The position numbers and the translations under genes were made by a program. Below are positions 15,319 through 24,091 of a DNA stretch of 64,000 nt, one piece after another. Origin of the DNA: Desulfocorpusculum sp964414345 (lineage in GTDB: Bacteria; Desulfobacterota; Desulfocorpusculales; Desulfocorpusculum); NCBI GenBank assembly GCA_964414345.1, contig CAYPWF010000007.1, positions 19,266 to 83,265 on the forward strand, read 5' to 3'. Within the stretch, counting starts at the first letter, position 1, and every line of letters starts with the position of its first letter. The notes under the pieces were generated by a model. The model saw only the letters and a program-made list of their open reading frames with translations. It was not told where the DNA came from and searched no databases.

Positions 15319-17967
15319 ATGATCACGCTGACCATCGATGGGATCGAGGTGACGGTGGAGAGGGGAGCCTCCATCTTGGAGGCTGCTGAGAAGGCCGGGG
15401 TACGCATCCCCACTCTATGCCACGACAAGAGGCTCATTCCCTTCGGGGCCTGCCGAATGTGCGTGGTGGAACTCAAAGGGCGAAGAGGACTGGTACCCGC
15501 CTGTTTTAACCCGGCCCGCAACGGCATGGAGGTCCTAACCCAGACCCCGGCTGTAATAGAGGCCAGGCGACTGCAGCTGCAGCTTCTTCTTCGCCAGCAC
15601 CCTCTGGATTGCCCTGTGTGCGAGGCAGGAGGTGCCTGCCAGCTCCAGAACCTGGTCTTTGAGTATGATGTGGACAAGCTTCCTTTCCCCAGGCAGGAGC
15701 CCAAAGGGAGCGTTGATTTGGCCTCTCATCTGATCAAGCGGGATATGACCAGGTGTGTGCTTTGTGGTTGCTGCGTTAGGATCTGCAATGAGGTGCAGGG
15801 GGTTAATGAGATAAGCTTCGTTAACCGGGGCATCCGCACCGAGATAAGCACGGATTTCGGCCGCCCCCTGGATTGTGAGTTCTGTGGGCAGTGCGTCTCG
15901 GCCTGTCCGGTGGGGGCCATGGTGCCCAAGCACCTGGGTCCCATAGCCAGGCCCTGGGAAGTGCACAAGACTAGGACCACTTGCGGGTTCTGCGGCCTGG
16001 GCTGCGCCATAGTGGTTGAGACCAAAGAAGGGAAGGTGGCCAGGGTCTCATCACAATACGAGCTGGGCACCAACGAGGGGAACCTGTGCGTGAAGGGCCG
16101 CTTCGGCTGGCCCTTGGTGCAAAGTGAGAAGAGGCTCACAAAGCCCCTGCTCAAACAGGGGGACGGGTTCGTGGAGGTTTCCTGGGAAAAGGCTCTTGAG
16201 CAGGTGGCCTCCCGCTGGAGCGATATCAAGAGGCAGAGGGGGGGAGAGGCCCTGGCGGTGCTGGGATCTTCCAGACTCACCAACGAGGAGGCTTACCTTC
16301 TCCAGCGGCTGGCCCGGGGGAGCTTGGGGACACCCCATCTGGACCATGGGGCCGGAATGAGCTACAGGGGACTCCTGGAGGGAGTGAAGCCGCTGCTGGG
16401 TTATGCGGCTGCCACGAACCCCGTCCGGGATATACGCGAGGCGGACGTGATTCTTGCGGTGGGAGGCAACTTCAAGGAAACCCACCCAGTGGCCAAAAAC
16501 CAGGTGATCCTGGCTGCAGGGCGAAGAAAATCCAAGGTCTTCGTGGTGGATCACGTGCACACCTCCCTTTGCGACATCATGGGGGCTCAGGCTGTGTACG
16601 TTAAGCCCGGCACAGAGGGGCTTTTCCTAAGGGGTATGATCAAAGCGATTCTGGATGAGGGGATTTGGGATAGGGGGTTTGTGGAGACCCGCACCGAGGG
16701 CTTGGAGGGTTTGAAAGAGGCCCTCTCGGGTCTTGATTTGGCCGCTGTAGCCGAATTCACAGGAGCCACAACAGATGAGATCAAGCAGGTGGCTACTGCC
16801 TTTTCCCAGGCTTCCACAGCCTGCGTGATTGGTTCTTTGGAGACTCTGGGAGTTGGGGATTCAGCGGACGTGTCCGCTGCCGCTGCATGTCTGTGCGTTC
16901 TTACAGGAAAGCTGGGCAGGAGAGGCTGCGGGCTGCACTTTTACGCAGAGAAGGCCAACAGCCAAGGGGCCCTGGATATGGGTTTGGTGCCAGGACTTTT
17001 GCCCGGCTACAGGAATGCTGAAGACTCCCAGGCAAGGCAAGCCTTGCAGGAGATCTGGCAGCTTCCGCTTCCAGGGGGAGCGGGCCTGGGGGCCAAGGGG
17101 ATCCTGGAGGGATGCCTGAACGGGAAGATCAAGTCCCTTTATCTGGTGGCCGAAAACCCTGTGGGCACATACCCGGACCGGGAATATGTGAAAAAGGCCC
17201 TTGAAGCTGCCGAGTTTCTGGTGGTCCAGGATGTTTTCATGAGCGATTCGGCCAGACTGGCCCATGTGGTGCTTCCGGCAGCCCTTTTCATGGAAAAGCA
17301 GGGTTCCTTCACCAGTGTGGACAGACGCATCCAGAGGCTGGAGCCGGCGGTGAAGCCCCCTGGGGAGTCCAAGCCTGATTTTTGGATCTTCTGCGAGTTG
17401 GCCAAGCGCATGTCCACTCCCTTCCCCTTTGATTCCCCAGGGGCGCTCTGGCAGGAAATGGGTAAGGTGGTCCAGATGTACGGGGGTGCCAATCTGGAGT
17501 CTATCCCAGAAGAGGGGCTGGCCTGGCCGGTGGTGGGAGACGGGGAGAAGCTCTCCACTGCCATCCTTTACCAAGAGGAATTTCCCTCAGGAAAAGCAAG
17601 ACTTGAGCTGCCGGCCTGGAGAGCCCCAGGGGAAAGAGGGGACCCAAAGCTGCACCCCTTCATTTTGCACCCCCAAAGCCGCTGGTTCCATTCAGGCAGC
17701 TTTAGCACCTGGAGTCCCAGCCTAATGGAGCTTTGCCCAGAGCCTGATGCTTTGCTTCACGTGGAAGATGCCAGGGAAGCAGGGCTTAAGGAGGGGGATC
17801 TGGCCAAGGTTACATCCCCCAAGGGGGAAATCCTGGCCCGGGTTAAGGTGCGCTACAGGGGGCCGCGCAAGGTTGTTCAGGTGGCCCACCACTTCCAGGA
17901 ACAGCCTTTGAACCGAATTTTGGAATGGAGCGGAGAAATTCTGAGGGTTCAACTGGAGAAGGCTTAA
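15319..17967 (+). CDS. nuoG: NADH-quinone oxidoreductase subunit G
   Basis: 882 residues. Order: [2Fe-2S] domain (Cys in CHDKRLIPFGACRMC and PAC), His/Cys [4Fe-4S] (HPLDCPVCEAGGACQLQ), two [4Fe-4S] motifs (CVLCGCCVRIC, CEFCGQCVSAC), then a molybdopterin-oxidoreductase-like domain opening with CGFCGLGC and NLCVKGR (an N7-type cluster). The C-terminal dinucleotide-binding-like domain follows. I see no Cys/Sec at the position that binds Mo in formate dehydrogenases and no H-cluster motifs, so it is NuoG and not a formate dehydrogenase or hydrogenase subunit. ATG 15319. Confidence 0.92.
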   Translation: MITLTIDGIEVTVERGASILEAAEKAGVRIPTLCHDKRLIPFGACRMCVVELKGRRGLVPACFNPARNGMEVLTQTPAVIEARRLQLQLLLRQHPLDCPVCEAGGACQLQNLVFEYDVDKLPFPRQEPKGSVDLASHLIKRDMTRCVLCGCCVRICNEVQGVNEISFVNRGIRTEISTDFGRPLDCEFCGQCVSACPVGAMVPKHLGPIARPWEVHKTRTTCGFCGLGCAIVVETKEGKVARVSSQYELGTNEGNLCVKGRFGWPLVQSEKRLTKPLLKQGDGFVEVSWEKALEQVASRWSDIKRQRGGEALAVLGSSRLTNEEAYLLQRLARGSLGTPHLDHGAGMSYRGLLEGVKPLLGYAAATNPVRDIREADVILAVGGNFKETHPVAKNQVILAAGRRKSKVFVVDHVHTSLCDIMGAQAVYVKPGTEGLFLRGMIKAILDEGIWDRGFVETRTEGLEGLKEALSGLDLAAVAEFTGATTDEIKQVATAFSQASTACVIGSLETLGVGDSADVSAAAACLCVLTGKLGRRGCGLHFYAEKANSQGALDMGLVPGLLPGYRNAEDSQARQALQEIWQLPLPGGAGLGAKGILEGCLNGKIKSLYLVAENPVGTYPDREYVKKALEAAEFLVVQDVFMSDSARLAHVVLPAALFMEKQGSFTSVDRRIQRLEPAVKPPGESKPDFWIFCELAKRMSTPFPFDSPGALWQEMGKVVQMYGGANLESIPEEGLAWPVVGDGEKLSTAILYQEEFPSGKARLELPAWRAPGERGDPKLHPFILHPQSRWFHSGSFSTWSPSLMELCPEPDALLHVEDAREAGLKEGDLAKVTSPKGEILARVKVRYRGPRKVVQVAHHFQEQPLNRILEWSGEILRVQLEKA

Positions 17968-18026
17968 AGGGAAAAAGCCTTTGAGGGGAACCCACTGGGG
18001 CGGATTTCAGGCGAGAGAGGGATGAG

Positions 18027-19061
18027 ATGGTGAGCTTGGGAGCCTTGGTTTTGCTGCTGGTCAAGATCCTGCTGGCCCTTGGGGTCATAATGACGGCCAT
18101 TGCGTACATGACGCTCATGGAACGCAAGGTGCTGGCCTTCCTGCAGGTGCGACTCGGTCCCAACAGGGTGGGTCCATGGGGCTTGCTGCAGCCTCTGGCA
18201 GACGGGATAAAGCTCCTGTTCAAGGAGGAGATCACCGTGGCCGGGGCGGATCGGTTCCTTTACCTTTTGGCCCCGGGAATAGTCATGGTGTGTGCCTTGA
18301 TGCCTTTTGCAGTCGTGCCCTTTGGGAAAGGAATTCTGGGAGAGAGCCTGTTCGGAATCCCCTTGGATCAATTTGATCTGGGGAAAGGCATCCTGGCGGA
18401 CATAGACACTGGGATTCTCTTCATATTCGCCATCTCCTCCTTGTCTGTGTACGGGGTCGTCCTGGGGGGCTGGTCCTCCAACAACAAGTACTCGCTTCTG
18501 GGAGCCACGCGCGCCTCGGCCCAAATGATAAGCTACGAGCTGGCCTTGGGCCTGAGCGTGGTGGGGGTTTTGCTCTTAAGCGGGAGTCTGAGCCTGGTCA
18601 AGATAGTGGAGGACCAGGATTGGGTCCTCAAGTGGAACTGCTTCAGACAACCCCTGGGGTTCCTTATCTTTCTCATAGCGGGTTCGGCCGAGATATGCCG
18701 AACACCCTTTGATTTCATAGAGTGTGAGAACGAGCTGGTGGCCGGTTACCAGACAGAATACAGCTCCATGAAATTCGGGCTCTTTTACCTGGCGGAGTAC
18801 GGGCATCTCATCCTGTTGAGTTCCCTGGTAACAACCCTTTTCCTGGGTGGCTGGCAAGGGCCGGTACTGCCTCCTTTTGTTTGGTTCACGGGCAAGGTGT
18901 TCCTGATGCTCTTTTTCTTCGTGTGGGTCAGGGGTACGTATCCAAGGTTGCGCTACGACAAGCTCATGAGATTGGGTTGGAAGGTGCTTTTGCCGGCGGC
19001 TTTGGTGAATGTGGTGTTGACCGCCGTTATCTACAGCCTGTACCTGGGCGGGAAGGCTTAA
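18027..19061 (+). CDS. nuoH: NADH-quinone oxidoreductase subunit H
   Basis: 344 residues, about eight transmembrane helices. Conserved loops are visible: MERKVLAFLQVRLGPNRVGP, LLQPLADGIKLLFKEE, ATRASAQMISYELALG, PFDFIECENELVAGYQTEYSSMKF and WVRGTYPRLRYDKLM. It forms the quinone channel between NuoB/NuoD and the pumping arm. Confidence 0.95.
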   Translation: MVSLGALVLLLVKILLALGVIMTAIAYMTLMERKVLAFLQVRLGPNRVGPWGLLQPLADGIKLLFKEEITVAGADRFLYLLAPGIVMVCALMPFAVVPFGKGILGESLFGIPLDQFDLGKGILADIDTGILFIFAISSLSVYGVVLGGWSSNNKYSLLGATRASAQMISYELALGLSVVGVLLLSGSLSLVKIVEDQDWVLKWNCFRQPLGFLIFLIAGSAEICRTPFDFIECENELVAGYQTEYSSMKFGLFYLAEYGHLILLSSLVTTLFLGGWQGPVLPPFVWFTGKVFLMLFFFVWVRGTYPRLRYDKLMRLGWKVLLPAALVNVVLTAVIYSLYLGGKA

Positions 19062-19095
19062 GATACTCCCCAAGGGAGGGTAAGGGAGACTTAGG

Positions 19096-19500
19096 ATGAT
19101 CAGGCCACTCATCAAAGGACTTGAGCTTACTTTGAAATACTTTTTCTCTCCGGCCGTGACCGTGGAGTACCCGGAGGAGAGATGGGAACCTTATCCCAGG
19201 TATCGGGCGCGCCACATCATGTACCAAAGAGAGGACGGCCGTCCCAAGTGCGTGGTTTGCATGTTGTGCGCTACCGTATGCCCGGCCAAGTGCATTCGTA
19301 TAGTAGGGATCCAAGATGAGAAGGGGGATCAATACCCCGAGAAGTACGAAATAGACCTGGGGCGCTGCATATTCTGCGGTTTCTGCGTGGAGGCCTGCCC
19401 GGTCAATGCCATTGCCATGACCACTCATTACGAATTGGATGCTGAGAGCCGCCAGGATCTGATCTTGGACCTGGAGAAGATCATGAGGCCGCCCAAGTGA
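19096..19500 (+). CDS. nuoI: NADH-quinone oxidoreductase subunit I (2[4Fe-4S])
   Basis: 134 residues with two ferredoxin motifs, CVVCMLCATVCPAKCI and CIFCGFCVEACPVNAI, and the family start GLELTLKYFFSPAVTVEYPEE. It relays electrons from NuoG to cluster N2 in NuoB. ATG 19096 overlaps no neighbour. Confidence 0.95.
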   Translation: MIRPLIKGLELTLKYFFSPAVTVEYPEERWEPYPRYRARHIMYQREDGRPKCVVCMLCATVCPAKCIRIVGIQDEKGDQYPEKYEIDLGRCIFCGFCVEACPVNAIAMTTHYELDAESRQDLILDLEKIMRPPK

Positions 19501-19555
19501 TCGGGGATGCGGCCGTGCAAGCAACCTGATAGCGAATCGGGGGGTGGGAGAGAAC

Positions 19556-20068
19556 ATGGAAGCCCTGTTCTTCTATCTTTTCGGCGGACTGGCACTTATC
19601 TGCTCTGTGCTGGTGGTGTTTTTGAAAAAGCCGGTGCACAACGCAGTGGCCCTAATTTTCACCTTCTTCTGCCTGGCAGGACTGTATCTGATACTGGGGG
19701 CTGAGTTCGTAGCCATCATTCAGGTGCTTGTTTACGCTGGGGCCATCATGGTGCTCTTTTTGTTCGTGATCATGCTCCTGAACCTGGAGGAGGAAGAAGC
19801 CATAGAGGGTAGAGGCAACAGATTCCGCAGGTGGCTGGGGGGATTTGCAGCGGTGTTGGTGTTCTTGCTTCTGGCGCCTGTTTGGCTTCTTCAGACCCTT
19901 CCTGTGGTGAAGGGAACCTTCCCTCCCGAGAAGGTGCAGGAGCTGGGCAACACCGTTTGGGTGGCAAGGCTTCTTTTCACGGATTATCTTCTGCCCTTTG
20001 AAGTGGCATCAATTTTGTTGCTGGCGGCCATTGTGGGGGCTGTTTTCTTTGCCATGAAACGCATGTAA
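19556..20068 (+). CDS. nuoJ: NADH-quinone oxidoreductase subunit J
   Basis: About 170 residues and five transmembrane helices. The EFVAIIQVLVYAGAIMVLFLFVIMLL core (TM3 with the pi-bulge region) is characteristic. The start is taken at ATG 19556 after GGTGGGAGAG; GTG 19544 is the alternative and adds four residues. Confidence 0.93.
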   Translation: MEALFFYLFGGLALICSVLVVFLKKPVHNAVALIFTFFCLAGLYLILGAEFVAIIQVLVYAGAIMVLFLFVIMLLNLEEEEAIEGRGNRFRRWLGGFAAVLVFLLLAPVWLLQTLPVVKGTFPPEKVQELGNTVWVARLLFTDYLLPFEVASILLLAAIVGAVFFAMKRM

Positions 20069-20097
20069 GGTGCAGGCGGGGTTGCAGGGAGGTGTGA

Positions 20098-20400
20098 ATG
20101 CTTGGTCTTTCCCATTATATGGTTCTTGCAGCGGCCCTTTTCACCATAGGTGCCATCGGGGTGTTTGTGAGGCGAAACGCCATAGTAATTTTTATGTGCA
20201 TAGAGCTCATGCTCAATGCAGTGAACCTGACCTTCATAGCCGTATCGCGTTACCTGCAGGCTCTGGACGGGCAGGTGTTCGTCTTCTTTGTAATGACCGT
20301 GGCCGCAGCCGAGGTGGCAGTGGGGCTGGCCATAATAGTGGTGATTTTCAGGAACAGGCAGACCGTGCGGGTGGACGAGATCAATCTTTTGAAAGGCTAG
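20098..20400 (+). CDS. nuoK: NADH-quinone oxidoreductase subunit K
   Basis: 100 residues and three transmembrane helices, with CIELMLNAVNLTFIA (TM2 Glu used in proton transfer) and AAAEVAVGLAIIV (TM3 Glu). Both acidic residues expected for pumping are present. Confidence 0.95.
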   Translation: MLGLSHYMVLAAALFTIGAIGVFVRRNAIVIFMCIELMLNAVNLTFIAVSRYLQALDGQVFVFFVMTVAAAEVAVGLAIIVVIFRNRQTVRVDEINLLKG

Positions 20401-20476
20401 ACGGGGATGCGAACAGGCTGTCTGGGGAGAAAGTTGGAGCAATAGGGTTTCAGCGGAGCAAGGAGGGGCGTCTTCC

Positions 20477-22399
20477 ATGATCGAGTATGTTTGGCTAATT
20501 CCCTTGTGCCCGCTTGTGGGATTTTTCATCCACGGGCTCTTGGGAAGATTCACCCGGACGAGTATCACCGGGCCCATAGCCTCAGGGGCCATAGGGGTCT
20601 CCTTCATAGTGGCCTTTCTGGTGTTCCTGGAGCTTCTGAAGCTGCCTCAGGAGCAGCGCTCGGTAAGCGTGAATGTGTTCACCTGGATGCTCTCGGGAAG
20701 TTTACAGGTGCCCGTGGGGTTCCTGGTGGACCCCCTCTCCTCGGTGATGATGATGGTGGTCTCCGGGGTGGGCTGCATCATCCACGTTTACTCCATAGGT
20801 TACATGCACGGGGAGGTGGGGTACAAACGCTACTTCACCTATTTGAATCTCTTCGTGTTCGCCATGCTGACACTGGTCAGCGCCAACAACTTTCTTCTCA
20901 TGTTCGTTGGTTGGGAGGGTGTGGGCCTTTGTTCCTACCTGCTCATCGGCTACTACTATGAGAAGAAGTCAGCTGCAGATGCCGGCAAAAAGGCTTTTGT
21001 GGTGAACCGTGTGGGAGACTTTGGTTTCATCCTGGGTATGCTTTTGATCTTCAGCGCTTTTGGGACTTTGGATTATCAGGAGGTGTTCAAGAGGGCCCCT
21101 GCGGAACTGGCAATGGGGGGCGGCCTGGTGACGGCCATAACCCTGTTGCTTTTTGTAGGAGCCACTGGCAAGAGCGCCCAGCTTCCCCTCTACACATGGC
21201 TGCCCGACGCCATGGAGGGCCCCACCCCGGTTAGCGCCTTGATCCATGCTGCCACAATGGTCACCGCAGGGGTGTACATGGTGGCCAGGTGCAACGTGCT
21301 CTATGCCATGGCCCCGGTGTCCATGACCGTGGTGGCCGTTGTGGGAGCCTTGACGGCCATCTTTGCAGCCTCCATCGGGATGACCCAGTTCGACATAAAG
21401 AGGGTGCTGGCCTACTCCACCATCAGCCAGCTGGGTTACATGTTCTTGGCTTGTGGAGTGGGGGCCTGGGCCGCAGGGATATTCCACCTCATGACCCATG
21501 CCTTTTTCAAGGCTCTGCTCTTCATGGGTGCAGGCAGCGTCATGCACGCCCTGGCAGGCGAGCTGGACATGAGAAAGATGGGTTCCCTGAGAAGATATAT
21601 GCCCAGGACCTATGCCACTTATTTGATAGGCACCTTGGCCATTGCCGGGATCTTTCCTTTTGCCGGGTTTTTCAGCAAAGATGAGATCCTCTTTAAGGCC
21701 TACACCCAGGGGAACCTTTTCCTGTGGCTCATAGGGGTCACGGCGGCTTTTATGACCTCTTTCTATATGTTCCGAACAGTTTTTATGACCTTTCACGGCC
21801 AATCCCGCATGGATCCGCATGTGGAGCACCACGTGCACGAGTCCCCCCCGGTGATGACCGTGCCCCTGGTAATCCTGGCAGTGCTATCGGTGGTAGGCGG
21901 CTTCGTGGGCCTGCCCATAATCCAGGGGGGAAACTCCATAGGGGATTTCCTGGCTCCGGTCATGAAGGGGCAGGAGTTGCTGGCTGGCCATGCCCACGGG
22001 GAGCATCACTCTGTGGGTCTGGAGCTGGGGCTCATGGCCATCTCCCTTCTCATTGCTCTGGGGGGCTGGTGGATGGCCAGAACCTTTTACGTTCAGCAGC
22101 CTGATCTGCCCAAGAAGGCGGCCGAGGGCCTGGGAGGCCTCTACAGGCTGGTGTTCAACAAGTACTGGGTGGACGAGCTTTACGACGCCATAGCAGTAAA
22201 CCCCATAGTGAGGTTTTCGGTTTGGCTCTGGCAGGTATTCGACGACGGGATCATAGACTGGATAGCCAACGGCTTCGCCCTGGTAACTGGGCAGGCCGGG
22301 GCAATGTTGCGCAGGGTGCAGACAGGACTCGTGCAGAACTATGCCCTTTCAATACTGGTGGGCGTGCTTTTTGTTCTGGGTTACATGGTCTTGAGCTGA
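20477..22399 (+). CDS. nuoL: NADH-quinone oxidoreductase subunit L
   Basis: 640 residues, antiporter-like, with about 15-16 transmembrane segments. FVGWEGVGLCSYLLIG (TM5 Glu), GKSAQLPLYTWLPDAMEGPTPVSALIHAATMV, AYSTISQLGYM and GIFPFAGFFSKDEIL are conserved. The C-terminal part (LYRLVFNKYWVDELYDAI onward) carries the lateral helix. It is the distal pump subunit. Confidence 0.95.
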   Translation: MIEYVWLIPLCPLVGFFIHGLLGRFTRTSITGPIASGAIGVSFIVAFLVFLELLKLPQEQRSVSVNVFTWMLSGSLQVPVGFLVDPLSSVMMMVVSGVGCIIHVYSIGYMHGEVGYKRYFTYLNLFVFAMLTLVSANNFLLMFVGWEGVGLCSYLLIGYYYEKKSAADAGKKAFVVNRVGDFGFILGMLLIFSAFGTLDYQEVFKRAPAELAMGGGLVTAITLLLFVGATGKSAQLPLYTWLPDAMEGPTPVSALIHAATMVTAGVYMVARCNVLYAMAPVSMTVVAVVGALTAIFAASIGMTQFDIKRVLAYSTISQLGYMFLACGVGAWAAGIFHLMTHAFFKALLFMGAGSVMHALAGELDMRKMGSLRRYMPRTYATYLIGTLAIAGIFPFAGFFSKDEILFKAYTQGNLFLWLIGVTAAFMTSFYMFRTVFMTFHGQSRMDPHVEHHVHESPPVMTVPLVILAVLSVVGGFVGLPIIQGGNSIGDFLAPVMKGQELLAGHAHGEHHSVGLELGLMAISLLIALGGWWMARTFYVQQPDLPKKAAEGLGGLYRLVFNKYWVDELYDAIAVNPIVRFSVWLWQVFDDGIIDWIANGFALVTGQAGAMLRRVQTGLVQNYALSILVGVLFVLGYMVLS

Positions 22400-22430
22400 G
22401 CACTACTAGAGAAGCGGAGGAGCGGTTCTC

Positions 22431-24038
22431 ATGGATCACGCATTCCCCGTGCTGAGTTTCATAATCTTTTTCCCGCTGGTGGGAGCCCTGGCCCTGATCT
22501 TTACGGGCAAAGATCAGCACAGGGCGCTTCGTTGCATTGCCCTGGTGGTCACGGTGGTGGATCTTCTGGCCTCCCTGGTTCTATACAGGGACTTTCAGAC
22601 CGGCACCGCGGCCTTCCAGTTCCTGGAGAAGGCCGAGTGGATCCCGTCTTTGGGCATCACCTACAGCTTGGGCATAGACGGTATCAGCCTCTACCTGGTG
22701 CTCCTGACCACCTTGCTCACGGCCATCGCGGTGCTGGCCTGTTGGACTGATATCCAGGTCAAGGTCAAAGAGTTCATGGTGTGCCTGCTGTTCCTGGAGA
22801 CGGGCATGATAGGGGTCTTCTGCGCCCTGGACCTCTTCCTGTTCTATGTTTTCTGGGAAGTGATGCTCATCCCCATGTACCTGCTCATAGGCATCTGGGG
22901 CACTCCCACCATGAGAAAGGTCTTTGGGAGGGAGATGCCGGCCAGGGTTTACTCGGCCATCAAGTTTGTGATCTTCACCATGGTGGGAAGCCTGCTGATG
23001 TTGGTGGCCATTTTGGTGCTCTACTTCCAGTATCACAGCGCCACAGGGGTATACACTTTCGATCTGCTCAAGTACTATGAGCTGAACCTGCCCACCCATC
23101 TTCAAAGCTGGCTCTTCCTGGCCTTTTTCCTGGCCTTTGCCATAAAGGTGCCCATGTGGCCCTTCCACACGTGGCTACCGGATGCCCACACCGAGGCCCC
23201 CACTGTGGGGAGCGTGCTTCTGGCAGCCGTGCTCCTGAAGATGGGCACATATGGGTTCCTGAGATACAGCATGCCCCTTTTCCCCAATGCCTCCATGGCT
23301 GCCATGGGGTGGATATCGGTTTTGGCCCTCATAGGCATCATATACGGGGCGTGGGTGGCCATGGTGCAGAAGGATGTGAAAAGGCTGGTGGCCTTCTCCA
23401 GCGTGAGCCACCTGGGTTTTGTGATGCTGGGCATGTTCGCTTTCACCATCCAGGGAGTGGAGGGAAGCATCCTGCAGATGATAAATCACGGGCTCAGCAC
23501 AGGGGCCTTGTTTCTGGTGGTGGGTATGATCTACGAAAGGCGGCACACAAGGCTAATAGCCGAATACGGGGGCATGGCCAAGGTAATGCCCACCTATGCC
23601 ACCTTTTTCATGATATTCACCCTCTCCTCCATAGGTCTGCCGGGCCTAAACGGATTTGTGGGGGAGTTCCTGGTTCTGCTGGGCACCTTCCTGGTGAATA
23701 AACCCTTTGCCGTGGTGGCCGCCACAGGGGTCATCTTCGCCGCCGTTTACATGCTTTGGATGTATCAGAGGGTCTTTTTCGGACAGGTGACCAATCCCAA
23801 GAATCTGGGGCTTGCGGACCTGAATCTGAGGGAGGTGGTGGTTCTGCTTCCCTTGGTGCTTTGCATAGGATGGATAGGGGTTTATCCCAAGCCTTTTCTG
23901 CAGAGAATGGAGCCCTCGGTGGCTCATCTGCTGGACAAGGTGCATGCCAAGAGTGCTGTGGTGGTGCAATTGGAGCAAGGCAAGGCTGAAAAGCAGTTCG
24001 CCTGGTTTAGCGAAGTAGGCCCCCAGAGGCCCAGGTGA
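22431..24038 (+). CDS. nuoM: NADH-quinone oxidoreductase subunit M
   Basis: 535 residues, antiporter-like. Visible: FYVFWEVMLIPMYLLIGIWG (TM5 Glu), AIKVPMWPFHTWLPDAHTEAPTVGSVLLAAVLLKMG (TM7 Lys region), AFSSVSHLGFVMLG and SIGLPGLNGFVGEFL. The C-terminus is a little long and hydrophilic after the last helix. Confidence 0.95.
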   Translation: MDHAFPVLSFIIFFPLVGALALIFTGKDQHRALRCIALVVTVVDLLASLVLYRDFQTGTAAFQFLEKAEWIPSLGITYSLGIDGISLYLVLLTTLLTAIAVLACWTDIQVKVKEFMVCLLFLETGMIGVFCALDLFLFYVFWEVMLIPMYLLIGIWGTPTMRKVFGREMPARVYSAIKFVIFTMVGSLLMLVAILVLYFQYHSATGVYTFDLLKYYELNLPTHLQSWLFLAFFLAFAIKVPMWPFHTWLPDAHTEAPTVGSVLLAAVLLKMGTYGFLRYSMPLFPNASMAAMGWISVLALIGIIYGAWVAMVQKDVKRLVAFSSVSHLGFVMLGMFAFTIQGVEGSILQMINHGLSTGALFLVVGMIYERRHTRLIAEYGGMAKVMPTYATFFMIFTLSSIGLPGLNGFVGEFLVLLGTFLVNKPFAVVAATGVIFAAVYMLWMYQRVFFGQVTNPKNLGLADLNLREVVVLLPLVLCIGWIGVYPKPFLQRMEPSVAHLLDKVHAKSAVVVQLEQGKAEKQFAWFSEVGPQRPR

Positions 24039-24091
24039 TGAGGGAGGGACGCTGTTCTGATTTCTGATATTAAAGACGCGAGGAGTTAGGC

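Noticed and set aside
14475..15704. 409-codon minus-strand frame opposite nuoF/nuoG
   Set aside because: Antisense shadow; the plus strand encodes unmistakable Fe-S motifs here.
12471..17967. [FeFe] hydrogenase or formate dehydrogenase operon
   Set aside because: No H-cluster motifs and no Mo-binding Cys/Sec in the large subunit; a full set of Nuo membrane subunits follows.
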